Position numbers and translations under genes: made by a program. The notes below the pieces were generated by a model. That model did not search any database, was not told where the DNA came from, and worked only from the letters and a program-made list of their open reading frames with translations. DNA of 64,000 nt from a virus, in IMG/VR virus record IMGVR_UViG_3300008050_008966, positions 1-64,000 of that record. One strand, 5' to 3'. Positions 1 to 7,760 of this stretch are shown here, piece by piece (position 1 is the stretch's first letter; each line of letters starts with the position of its first letter).

Positions 1-21
1 CGAGTCTCGAATACCCCGTCG

Positions 22-588
22 ATGCGTACTAACTTTTCATTCGACCCGCACGGCTACGAAGGAAAGACACCCGCAGCTATACGCACAGATCAATCGATCA
101 CGCCGAAGAGCAACGTTCCTTCCTCTGCACCATCGACATCGCCAGCCGCGTTTACTGCCAAGCGCGATGATAAAAATGTTGAAGAAATGGTGGATACTAT
201 GGGATCCCCGGCCAGCAGAGATGAAGAAGATTTATTGGACGAACTAACGCAGATGGTCGAGAACCCTTTGTCGACACCTCCATACCGCACGGGCCAAGGA
301 AGGACGACGAGGAACCTCCCGGGCCAGGATTATAAGCCCGTCGACGCCGTCCCGGGCTTAGACAAAATCCCAGGCCAGGCGCCCACAGTGACCCCCGATG
401 TTGGCGACCCGGTCCGATCCGCGCCGGGAAAACGAGATAGGAAAGAAGAACTTGAAGAAGAAGGCTTTCCTGGTGGTGGGGCAATTGTTGAGCCTGCCTG
501 GATTGAAGAGGCCGGCTTACAAGAAACATTTACCTCGAAGAAAGATCAAATGCTTTTTGAGATGCTTGTCAAAAAATGGACTAAATAA
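22..588 (+). CDS. Acidic Pro/Gly-rich protein, candidate virion-internal; may start upstream of window
   Basis: I do not recognise a family. The frame is open to base 1, so the ATG at 22 may be internal and the gene partial. The 188 residues look disordered: Ser/Pro-rich at the N-terminus, a Glu/Asp-rich stretch around residues 52-80, a Pro-Gly region with repeated 'xPGxD/A' units (LPGQD, VPGLD, IPGQA) at about 98-120, and a motif GKRDRKEELEEE near 136-147. A closely similar GKRDSDKEEIEE occurs in the tail of the next protein, so the two probably share a role. The gene ends 11 bases before the next start. Bases 270-430 are more GC-rich than the following gene. A scaffold, core or linker-rich internal protein is inferred from the shared motif and neighbours only. 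Confidence 0.6.
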   Translation: MRTNFSFDPHGYEGKTPAAIRTDQSITPKSNVPSSAPSTSPAAFTAKRDDKNVEEMVDTMGSPASRDEEDLLDELTQMVENPLSTPPYRTGQGRTTRNLPGQDYKPVDAVPGLDKIPGQAPTVTPDVGDPVRSAPGKRDRKEELEEEGFPGGGAIVEPAWIEEAGLQETFTSKKDQMLFEMLVKKWTK

Positions 589-599
589 GAGGATTAATT

Positions 600-3500
600 A
601 TGGGCGGCAGAGCTGGACATATGTCACATCTTTATGACAATCCAAATCTGAGGTTTTCTCAGATGATGAATATTTTTAAAGATGCAGCTAATGGTGAATT
701 AGAAGGTACAGAAAAAACTGACGGACAAAATCTATATGTTGGCTATAACGTTGCCGAAGGAAAGGCAAAAGCTGTTCGTAATAAATCAAACTTGATTGGA
801 TTATATCGCGTAAAAAATGAAGAAACAGGCAAAACAGAGATTGTCAGAAAACATCCTCCAGGCGGGCTGGATGCTGCTGGTCTAGCAAGCAAGTTCGAAG
901 CTCGTGGTGATCTCGAAAAAGCTTTTAATGAAGCATTTGAATCATTCGAAACAGTAGCTAGATCATTTCCAGAAAAGACTCAAAGAGAAATATTCGGAGA
1001 CGGCGTCAATATGATTGTGTTTTTTAATTCTGAGATTCAGGATCCAAGAAATGCGAATGTGATCAATTATGATACAAAACTTCTTAATATTCACAGAGTT
1101 GGACATGAAGCAATCGATCCACAAACTGGAGCCGAGTTACCAGATATCAATGTTGGGCCTAATGCTGTTAAATTAGAACGTTCTTTAGATCACGTACAAG
1201 AGATTAATACTAATCAGAAATTCAAAGTTCAAGTTAATCAAATTCGTCAGCTCGAAGCGTTATCAGATGGAGAACAATTAAATTATGCCTTAGATCGTTT
1301 AAATCGCGTCTTAGATGATACTGGAATATCAGACAATCAAACAGTTGGCGAATATGTTATCGCTCGTTTATTGCCAATGATCAGAAATCAGATTTCTTTG
1401 CCCGAAGAAAAAGAAAATCTTTTAATTAAAAGATTGCTCGGGGTCAAAGGAATTAACATTCGAGAAATCAAGAAAGATCTCGATCCAACACAAACTCAAG
1501 CCGTTATCATGCTTGTCTCTAATTCAAAAATCTTACTTCAAAATGCAATTCAGCCCTTAGAAGATGTTGTTCATGATTTCTCCGTTGAAATGATTCGTGA
1601 TCTTCAAAGTGCTTTTATTCTAGATCAAAATCCGGAAGTAAGAAGACTTAAAGTATTGACACAAAAAGCGATCGATGGTATTGAGGCTTCAGGAAATGAA
1701 GAAGCAATGGAAATTCTTCGTAAACAAATGCAAAAATTAAAATCTGCTGAAAATGTTACTACAGCAGCCGAAGGTTTTGTCTTTGATTATGATGGTTACA
1801 CCTATAAATTTACAGGTAATTTTGCTCCAATGAATCAGCTTCTTGGATTATTTCAATATGGTCGAGGTAATATTCCAGCAATGCAACTTTCTGAAGCACA
1901 AGCTGATGGAATTCAAAATGTTGTTGCAATTTATCCTGGTAGATTTCAGCCAATGGGAAGACATCACGCAGAAGCTTTTAAATGGCTTCAGAATCAATTT
2001 GGTGAAGAAAATGTATATGTTGCTACCTCAAATGTTGTTAATCCTCCGAAATCTCCATTAAATTTTGAAGAGAAAAAAGAAGCGATGTTGGCTCATGGAA
2101 TTCCAGGAAGTCAGATCGTGCAAGTTAAAAATCCATATAAAGCAGAAGAAATATTAACCAGTTATGATCCAGAAACAACTTCAGTTGCTTTCATGGTTGG
2201 CAACAAAGATATGGAAGGAGATCCTCGTTTTCGTGTTGGAGAGAAAAAAAGGGGTGGCTTAACTTATTTCCAGGAGTTTGAGTCAAATAAAGAGAATCTC
2301 AGGCCATTTACGGAACATGGATATTTGGTTATAGCTCCTCATATCTCTTTGGATATTGCTGGATATGGCGAAATGTGTGGAACAACTTGTCGCGCAGCTT
2401 TGGCTGACGGTGATGAAAAATTATTTGCTGATGTTATGGGTTTCTTTGATGAAGACCTCTTTAATTTATTTAAAGAAAAGTTTGAATCTGGTACACTCAA
2501 CGAGGAGGTGCAGGGCATGCCGCTCGGCATCTTTCTTGGGCTAATTGAAGAAGTGATGTTAGACGAAAAGAAAAAGAAGAAAAAACCAAAAACTAAAAAA
2601 GATAGAAAAAAAGTATCTACAAAAATTTCATTTTTAAAGAACAAAGAAGGCCTAACACAAAAACAAGCTGTTGGAAAAGCTCTTGGAATGTATTCCGGAG
2701 GATATCTCGAAGAGGAAGATCTAGAAGAAATCACAGCGCCTCCCATACCAGCAATGAAGACTCCAGTGACGCGTCCAACGCCAATGGCATCCGTACCAGG
2801 CGCCGCAGTCACTGCGCCACTTCAACATAAGGGCCCGGTTGGCAAACGTGACAGTGATAAAGAGGAAATTGAAGAAATTTCTGCTGTCGGTGCAGTTCAG
2901 GGTGCAGCAGGAAAAAGAGAACCTGAAGGACTAATTAGAGAAGGGATGGAACAAATGGATAGACACAAAATATATGAAGAAATTCGCTTACGTAAGATTA
3001 TTCGTGAGGGAATTAAAAAAATTAATGCCAAAAATGAGAATGAAAGACAGGAAGAAGCTCTAGAAGAACAAAGATTACGCAAAGTTGTTCGTAAATTAGT
3101 TCTTATGGAAAAAACAACAACCGGAGATACGGATCCTGCGCCGCATCAATCGACCGGAATTAATTTCTTGGAAAAACTTCTGAAAAATATTATTCCTACT
3201 TTGGAAGATGATTATAAAACTCTTACAAGTGATGAAGATCAAAGAGAATCTTTCAGAAATCACGTCCTCAAAGCAATTCAAGATACAATTGAGCCTCTGA
3301 AAGTAACAACACAAGCCATGATGGGATCCCCTCAGATGGCTCTCGCGGAGGAAGAATTAGAAGAGGAAGAAGATTTAACAGTTACACTAAGTCCAGAGGA
3401 TGATCCAGATTTTATTGATGTTCGTTCAGAAAAAGAAAAGAGAGATGAAGAGGCAGAATTAAGTGATGAGCCGGTCTCTACTGAAGATGAAAAAGAACAA

Positions 3501-3800
3501 TTTGGTATTGAGGGCGAAAACGAAGTTGGAAGAAACGCTGCATTTGATACTTTTAAGAAAATTTCAAAGCAAATTGTTTCAAAATATGATGAACTTACTG
3601 GTGCTCCCCAGGATCAGGATTTATTCTATGATTATCTTTTAACAAATACAAAATTATATTTCGATAAGTTTGAAAATGACATGTCGCCAGTAGAAGAACC
3701 AGAAAGTCCAGATTATGATCCCAGTCAAATGGATCAGGAAGCTGCCAGTACTGATGTTTCTGGCGAAACTCTTGGCCAAGAGAAAGAATTAGGATTTTAA
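600..3800 (+). CDS. Ligase-like / nucleotidylyltransferase fusion with long acidic tail
   Basis: This 1066-residue protein has at least three parts. Residues 1-410 carry motifs of the covalent nucleotidyltransferase (DNA/RNA ligase) fold: KTDG at 39-42 (motif I), EGFV at 391-394 (motif IV) and K403 in YKFTG (motif V). Residues about 440-620 form a Rossmann-type adenylyltransferase domain with GRFQPMGRHH at 447-456 and a CGTTCRAAL segment as the second motif; the canonical HxGH reads GRHH, so only the last histidine is in place. The rest is a Lys-rich linker, Pro/Ala segments and very acidic stretches with GKRDSDKEEIEE and two RLRK(I/V)(I/V)R helices. The architecture resembles a family in large T4-like phages that I cannot name with certainty. 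AGAGGA sits upstream of ATG 600. Substrates are unknown; the tail and neighbours suggest packaging in the virion. Confidence 0.65.
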   Translation: MGGRAGHMSHLYDNPNLRFSQMMNIFKDAANGELEGTEKTDGQNLYVGYNVAEGKAKAVRNKSNLIGLYRVKNEETGKTEIVRKHPPGGLDAAGLASKFEARGDLEKAFNEAFESFETVARSFPEKTQREIFGDGVNMIVFFNSEIQDPRNANVINYDTKLLNIHRVGHEAIDPQTGAELPDINVGPNAVKLERSLDHVQEINTNQKFKVQVNQIRQLEALSDGEQLNYALDRLNRVLDDTGISDNQTVGEYVIARLLPMIRNQISLPEEKENLLIKRLLGVKGINIREIKKDLDPTQTQAVIMLVSNSKILLQNAIQPLEDVVHDFSVEMIRDLQSAFILDQNPEVRRLKVLTQKAIDGIEASGNEEAMEILRKQMQKLKSAENVTTAAEGFVFDYDGYTYKFTGNFAPMNQLLGLFQYGRGNIPAMQLSEAQADGIQNVVAIYPGRFQPMGRHHAEAFKWLQNQFGEENVYVATSNVVNPPKSPLNFEEKKEAMLAHGIPGSQIVQVKNPYKAEEILTSYDPETTSVAFMVGNKDMEGDPRFRVGEKKRGGLTYFQEFESNKENLRPFTEHGYLVIAPHISLDIAGYGEMCGTTCRAALADGDEKLFADVMGFFDEDLFNLFKEKFESGTLNEEVQGMPLGIFLGLIEEVMLDEKKKKKKPKTKKDRKKVSTKISFLKNKEGLTQKQAVGKALGMYSGGYLEEEDLEEITAPPIPAMKTPVTRPTPMASVPGAAVTAPLQHKGPVGKRDSDKEEIEEISAVGAVQGAAGKREPEGLIREGMEQMDRHKIYEEIRLRKIIREGIKKINAKNENERQEEALEEQRLRKVVRKLVLMEKTTTGDTDPAPHQSTGINFLEKLLKNIIPTLEDDYKTLTSDEDQRESFRNHVLKAIQDTIEPLKVTTQAMMGSPQMALAEEELEEEEDLTVTLSPEDDPDFIDVRSEKEKRDEEAELSDEPVSTEDEKEQFGIEGENEVGRNAAFDTFKKISKQIVSKYDELTGAPQDQDLFYDYLLTNTKLYFDKFENDMSPVEEPESPDYDPSQMDQEAASTDVSGETLGQEKELGF

Positions 3801-3802
3801 TT

Positions 3803-4897
3803 ATGAATGACATGAAATTAATAATGGAAGGTTGGAGAGAGTATGAAAGTCAGGTACTCAAAACAGAACAATTGCTTGAAGAAGATTTGATTTTACTTCA
3901 GGAGGCTGGTATTCGAAATGCTCTCAAGAATGTTGGTGAAAAAATATCACAAATACTTAAAATTCCTGGAAAATTAAAAGAATTACACAGTACTCTCGGA
4001 ACAGCTAAAGAAAATATAATTTCAAATCTTCCGGAAACTATGGGACAACACTGGAATGAACTTTTGGCCAATCCACCAGAAAATCTCAAAGCTAGTCTAA
4101 ATCCAATAATTGCAGCAATGAATGTCGCTGCAATAATGGTTGAAGAAAAAAAGGGAGAAGCAGCGCTTCAAGAAGAGGTTATATACGAAAAAGACGAAAA
4201 AGAATGGAAATATAGCAAATGGAATCTTTTACAACGACTAAAAGTTAGAAATCAGGTTTTAGCGTCCAGGTGGTCAATGTGGCAAATTTTAGAAGACAAA
4301 TTAAATCAAGCAGAATCATATGAAGAATCAAAAGAAACATTAGAGTGGATACTTCAAGAAACAGCGAAAGAATCAAAAGAATGGAAAGACGCAAAAAAAG
4401 AACTAGAAATGTTAACAAATGATGCAATTTATCAGAGTATAATGAAAGAAGTTGAGCAAGTAATGGGTGATTTACCTGACCCTTCCGTGGCACGATTTTT
4501 AAGAGCCATGATGGTTAACGCTACCGCAGAATTCATTTTTGGATTTTTTGATAATTTTGTTTTAGTGATGGTAGGTAATGGTATAGATGACTTTTTAATG
4601 ACGAATTTCGGCTTCGGCACCTGGGTCGCTGCAAGTCAATCAAATACTGTATCTGACGCCGGAGGCGGATTTTTTGCCAAATTAAATGATCGCATTAAGC
4701 GTTATTTAGTTAATCCTCGAAAAACTGCTTACTCCAGAGAAATAGAAGCAAATTATCATCCATTTTTGGCAAAAATGTTTAAATGGTCTGGATTAATCGG
4801 ATTAATATTGGGTTGCACAGTCGGAAGTATACCAGCATTTTTCATGAAATCACAAGGAATAGCCGAAGGAGAGAATATAGATGAAACTCCTGCTTGA
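3803..4897 (+). CDS. Putative capsid-internal protein with tag and C-terminal membrane segments
   Basis: 364 residues, no recognised family. The N-terminus MNDMKLIMEGWREYE matches the start of the next protein and resembles the short capsid-targeting peptides of T4 internal proteins. LLQEAG at about residues 31-36 fits the (L/I)xE cut rule known for the T4 prohead protease. The middle is Lys/Glu-rich and helical, probably coiled coil. Two hydrophobic stretches follow, near residues 237-262 (FIFGFFDNFVLVM) and 328-350 (WSGLIGLILGC), so it could insert in a membrane. It starts two bases after the previous stop and overlaps the next gene by 17 bases. A protein ejected with the DNA that acts on the inner membrane is an inference. 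Confidence 0.6.
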   Translation: MNDMKLIMEGWREYESQVLKTEQLLEEDLILLQEAGIRNALKNVGEKISQILKIPGKLKELHSTLGTAKENIISNLPETMGQHWNELLANPPENLKASLNPIIAAMNVAAIMVEEKKGEAALQEEVIYEKDEKEWKYSKWNLLQRLKVRNQVLASRWSMWQILEDKLNQAESYEESKETLEWILQETAKESKEWKDAKKELEMLTNDAIYQSIMKEVEQVMGDLPDPSVARFLRAMMVNATAEFIFGFFDNFVLVMVGNGIDDFLMTNFGFGTWVAASQSNTVSDAGGGFFAKLNDRIKRYLVNPRKTAYSREIEANYHPFLAKMFKWSGLIGLILGCTVGSIPAFFMKSQGIAEGENIDETPA

Positions 4898-5672
4898 AAA
4901 TTGGCGAAAGTATTTGGATGAAGCAGAAGGCGGAATTAAAGGATCCGCTAGACAAGCAAAAAAAACAAAATTAAGAATAGCAAAAAATCTTTTGTCAAAA
5001 AATAAATTTTTGCAGAAATACGCAAAAAATTTAAAATCGACTAATCTGGTTGATGCGGGTGGAAAATATATATTTTTAAATTTAGATGGAACATTTGAAC
5101 ATGCTAAATTTTCCCATTCTAGAGAATCAGATATACCAGGTTCGAAATTTAATGACACTTTCAGATCCGATCAAGCTTTAACAAATCTGGTTGTTGATAT
5201 TATACAAAATAAAAAACCATCAGAAATCGATCGATCACCATATGGTACTAAAATAAAATGGTTTAGTATTGATACTGGCCAAGAAATTGGCCTTGATTCA
5301 TTAATTTCGCAGGATGATCCTAAATTATCTGGAAAACAATCCAGTATTTTTGATTTTAAAGAACCAATTAGAAATAATGCTGCAATTCCAAGTCTTTTAG
5401 ATCAAGGCCTTAAAATTTTTGATGAAGAAGGAAACGAACTTCAAGGAGAGCCAGATCCTAATAAAAAATATCTTTCACAACAAGATGTTGCAATTATTGA
5501 TGCTCCACTACAGCCCACACAATTAGTTAATTTAATTGTTGCTGACTTGGGAAGAATTGGATCGCGAAAATTAGTTTCTTTAATGACCGTATTTCCTGGA
5601 ATTATGGAGCCTACAGCAAGAAATAAAAAAGATTATGCTGATTTAGGTTATTATTTCGTAACAGGAAAGTAA
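4881..5672 (+). CDS. Putative capsid-internal protein with N-terminal targeting tag
   Basis: 263 residues, function not recognised. The start MKLLLENWRKYLDEAEGG contains the same MKL..E.WR.Y core as the upstream protein, followed by LDE|A, which fits the (L/I)xE consensus of T4-type prohead proteases. A basic stretch follows (residues 20-55, rich in Lys/Arg), as is common in DNA-associated internal proteins. The remainder is a mixed alpha/beta globular region of unknown type. AAGGAGAG lies just upstream of ATG 4881, and this start gives the tag its full length. The gene overlaps its neighbours on both sides (17 bases and 1 base), so it is translated within the same transcript. Confidence 0.6.
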   Translation: MKLLLENWRKYLDEAEGGIKGSARQAKKTKLRIAKNLLSKNKFLQKYAKNLKSTNLVDAGGKYIFLNLDGTFEHAKFSHSRESDIPGSKFNDTFRSDQALTNLVVDIIQNKKPSEIDRSPYGTKIKWFSIDTGQEIGLDSLISQDDPKLSGKQSSIFDFKEPIRNNAAIPSLLDQGLKIFDEEGNELQGEPDPNKKYLSQQDVAIIDAPLQPTQLVNLIVADLGRIGSRKLVSLMTVFPGIMEPTARNKKDYADLGYYFVTGK

Positions 5673-6031
5673 TGTGGAAATTTAAAAGAAAGAAATATTC
5701 CAAACCTGGCCAAGATTACTATTCCATCTCAAACAAGTTAAAGTCCGAGGCCAAGATCACAACCGATTTCGAAATCATGCTCTCTGCTCTGACCCTCGAA
5801 GAAATTATCGCTCTTCGATTAGAATTGGCTGCCAACTCAGTTAATGGAAAATTATATGGTCTAAATATTTGGAAAGAAATTCCAAACATTGCAAAAGATG
5901 CAGTTTTAAAATATGCTCATAGTGCATGTCGAACCAAAAATGAAGCAGCATCGATGCTGGGTATTAATAAAAATGAATTTCGCAAACTAATAAAGAAATT
6001 TAATGTAGAAAATTGGTTTACTAAAGATTAA
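5672..6031 (+). CDS. Small protein with Fis-type C-terminal helix-turn-helix
   Basis: 119 residues with a basic N-terminus (WKFKRKKYSK). The last 40 residues resemble the DNA-binding end of Fis and NtrC-type activators: an AVLKYA helix, NEAASMLGINKNEFRKLIKKF forming the helix-turn-helix, and a short end. The N-terminal part has a helix with LTLEEIIALRLELAA. There is no AAA+ or receiver domain, so the HTH stands alone apart from this segment. The start overlaps the previous stop by one base (TAATG). It may bind phage DNA or regulate transcription; the target is unknown. Confidence 0.6.
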   Translation: MWKFKRKKYSKPGQDYYSISNKLKSEAKITTDFEIMLSALTLEEIIALRLELAANSVNGKLYGLNIWKEIPNIAKDAVLKYAHSACRTKNEAASMLGINKNEFRKLIKKFNVENWFTKD

Positions 6032-6076
6032 CATGTTATTACTTATATGTTATATTATATTTGAAGGAGGTCGATA

Positions 6077-6256
6077 ATGACTAATGCAGAACTAGTAAAA
6101 GTTGTAGATGATCAAAAAAATACAATTGGGCACTTAACAGGTCGGGTGGGACAACTCGCCGATGAACTAGCTGTCTTGAAGGGAGAAATTAGTACTTTCA
6201 AGAGCCAGGTTGCCAATGATATGAAACGAGTTATAACAACTCTACAAAACAAATAG
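6077..6256 (+). CDS. 59-residue coiled-coil protein
   Basis: This short gene has a strong ribosome binding site (GAAGGAGG, 8 bases before ATG 6077) and encodes 59 residues beginning MTNAELVKVVDDQK and ending TTLQNK. The body is a heptad-like amphipathic helix (GRVGQLADELAVLKGEIS), so an oligomerising coiled coil is likely. Function is unknown. It follows a 45-base AT-rich gap containing TTATATTATATT, which could hold a promoter. The strong SD and clean start support it as real. Confidence 0.6.
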   Translation: MTNAELVKVVDDQKNTIGHLTGRVGQLADELAVLKGEISTFKSQVANDMKRVITTLQNK

Positions 6257-6263
6257 GTAAAAT

Positions 6264-6461
6264 ATGCTGAAACAAAAAAAGTTAGCTAAAGGCGACGATA
6301 TGAAAAATAAATGGGTAACAGTTAGACTATTAACCAGCGAAATTAAAGAAATAGACCAAGCTAGAGAAAAGCTTATTAAATCTATAGGCATCAGTGTATC
6401 ACGCAGCGCATTCTTGCGAGGCCTTATACTTAGCAATCTAGATCGTGATAACAACGGTTGA
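6264..6461 (+). CDS. Ribbon-helix-helix-like small protein
   Basis: 65 residues. From residue 13 on, the pattern KWVTVRLLTSEIKEID then a helix and SVSRSAFLRGLILSNL matches the beta-helix-helix layout of CopG/Arc-type DNA-binding proteins: alternating residues in the strand, a polar helix, then the Ser-Arg-Ser-x-hydrophobic second helix. An AGG sits 8 bases before ATG 6264. A second ATG at 6300 would remove only the Lys-rich first 12 residues and is a possible alternative start. A small repressor or autoregulator is inferred from the fold. Confidence 0.55.
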   Translation: MLKQKKLAKGDDMKNKWVTVRLLTSEIKEIDQAREKLIKSIGISVSRSAFLRGLILSNLDRDNNG

Positions 6462-6474
6462 TTGAGGAATAAAA

Positions 6475-6777
6475 ATGTTAAAAGAAGAAGTGGTTAAAAT
6501 TGCAAAACCATGGAAATATGACTCATTCCATCAAAATTATGAATCAGCTGACGCACTGCGTAATAAGCTTTTACGTATTTGGGAAAATGATGACAAGCAT
6601 AAAGGAATGCAAGTCAAGGTACATTTCTTATCATCGCGAAATCAATTTGTTGTAAAAACTCGCTTACATCCAGATTTTGAGCCAATCAAAAAAGAAAAAA
6701 AGAAAAATGTCAAACGTAATAAAAAAAATAAAAGAGCTAATGAGGGAGGAAAATATGACCCTCAAAGAATTGATTAA
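6475..6777 (+). CDS. Hypothetical protein with basic C-terminal tail
   Basis: 100 residues, family not recognised. The N-terminal 70 residues look globular and end in a strand-rich segment (MQVKVHFLSSRNQFVVKTRL). The last 30 are almost all Lys, Arg, Asn and Glu, typical of nucleic-acid-binding tails. TGAGGAAT precedes ATG 6475. The 3' end overlaps the next small gene by 23 bases. Confidence 0.5.
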   Translation: MLKEEVVKIAKPWKYDSFHQNYESADALRNKLLRIWENDDKHKGMQVKVHFLSSRNQFVVKTRLHPDFEPIKKEKKKNVKRNKKNKRANEGGKYDPQRID

Positions 6778-6877
6778 AAAATATCCCCATTTAGCAGAAA
6801 TGCATTTGGAAGAATTTGTAATCAACGATGAAATTTCTGAAATAAAAGAAAAAAATAAAAAACTATTATTGGATTAA
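6755..6877 (+). CDS. 40-residue small protein
   Basis: The frame is open further upstream, but the best start is ATG 6755, preceded by GAGGGAGGA at ideal spacing. The earlier ATG at 6677 has no such site and would add a Lys-only stretch that overlaps the preceding gene. The product begins MTLKELIKKYPHLAEM and ends in a charged helix. Function is unknown. Confidence 0.5.
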   Translation: MTLKELIKKYPHLAEMHLEEFVINDEISEIKEKNKKLLLD

Positions 6878-6878
6878 T

Positions 6879-7064
6879 ATGAGAAATAAAAAATATTATT
6901 TTACTTTTTTTGATCAACTGACTCGGCGCGCCGAAACCCTAGAGGTTATGGCAAAATCATTTGCAGAGGCATGCCCAGGCGCATATGTATACAGAGTTGA
7001 TCTTAATAAGAGGCATAAAAAGAGCGATTGGGATATCATATCTGTAAAAAGTAAGATATCTTAA
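6879..7064 (+). CDS. Small hypothetical protein
   Basis: 61 residues starting one base after the previous stop. Alternating hydrophobic residues (KKYYFTFFDQL, AYVYRVDL) suggest a small beta-containing fold. It has no recognised family. The 2-base gap to the nucleotidylyltransferase-like gene downstream indicates co-translation. The GC-rich palindrome GGCGCGCC (6925-6932) lies inside it. Confidence 0.45.
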   Translation: MRNKKYYFTFFDQLTRRAETLEVMAKSFAEACPGAYVYRVDLNKRHKKSDWDIISVKSKIS

Positions 7065-7066
7065 AA

Positions 7067-7483
7067 ATGAGAAAAATTATTGCTTTAAGTGGAGGTTTTG
7101 ATCCCCCTACCATTGGCCAAACTAAAATGATATCACATGCTTCAAGACTTGGAGATGTGGTAATAATATTAAATTCAGATCGCTGGCTTTCAAAAAGGAA
7201 GCATCATCTTTTTTTGCCTCGTGAAAAAAGAAAATTTCTTTTAAAAAAAATGCCTGGGGTTATCGATGTTATTGACGCCAAAGATGAAGATGGAACAGTT
7301 CGCGAAACTCTTCGCGAACTTAAGCCAGACATATTCGGAAATGGTGGTTATAGAACACCAGAAAATACCCCAGAAATCGATCTTTGCAGAGAATTGGGCA
7401 TAGAGCTTGTTTGGCAAGTTGGAAGCGCGAGAGACGTCAGACAAATAGAAAATTTGTATACACAAGTTTTGTCAAATGAGTAA
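7067..7483 (+). CDS. Cytidylyltransferase-fold protein lacking HxGH histidines
   Basis: 138 residues, the usual length of a single-domain nucleotidylyltransferase of the glycerol-3-phosphate cytidylyltransferase / RfaE C-terminal type. The first strand and loop read ALSGGFDPPTIGQTKMI at residues 6-22, where active enzymes have GxFDxxHxGH; here Thr and Gln take the place of both histidines. Later features fit the family: LNSDRWL, a helix with REKRKFLL, and FGNGGYRTPENTPE. The usual end motif is diverged. It may be an inactive or repurposed binding protein, or an enzyme with altered chemistry. It overlaps the following gene by 8 bases. Confidence 0.7.
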   Translation: MRKIIALSGGFDPPTIGQTKMISHASRLGDVVIILNSDRWLSKRKHHLFLPREKRKFLLKKMPGVIDVIDAKDEDGTVRETLRELKPDIFGNGGYRTPENTPEIDLCRELGIELVWQVGSARDVRQIENLYTQVLSNE

Positions 7484-7760
7484 GACAGACAAAAATAAAA
7501 AATATGAATTAAATTTAATTAAAAAAATAGTAGAAGAAGAATCAATCGATGCTTTTATTTCTTACGATATAGAATATGAATTTAAAACATTAGATAGCGA
7601 AGTAAAAACTGTTTACGTCTGGGAGAATCGCGATTCTCAAAATCCAGTAGAATATTACATGTTAGAAAGCTTGACAGAACGAATCAAAAAGATTAATCCA
7701 CGATATCGAGTTGGAATAATGTTCGAAGAAAGAGAATCAATTGTTGATGAACTTCCATAA
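7476..7760 (+). CDS. Hypothetical 94-residue protein
   Basis: A charged, mixed alpha/beta protein with segments DAFISYDIEYEFKTL and KTVYVWENRD. No family is recognised. It starts inside the end of the preceding gene, and its own end overlaps the last 24 bases of the reverse-strand protease gene, so the two transcripts converge here. Confidence 0.45.
   Translation: MSKTDKNKKYELNLIKKIVEEESIDAFISYDIEYEFKTLDSEVKTVYVWENRDSQNPVEYYMLESLTERIKKINPRYRVGIMFEERESIVDELP

Noticed and set aside
398-637. Alternative forward frame overlapping the first two genes
   Set aside because: No ribosome site, Lys-rich by frame shift of an acidic gene, and overlaps the accepted start at 600.
2339-2812. Reverse-strand open frame of 157 codons inside the fusion gene
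   Set aside because: It lies wholly within a well-supported forward gene, has no ribosome site and encodes a low-complexity mirror of the Lys/Glu region.
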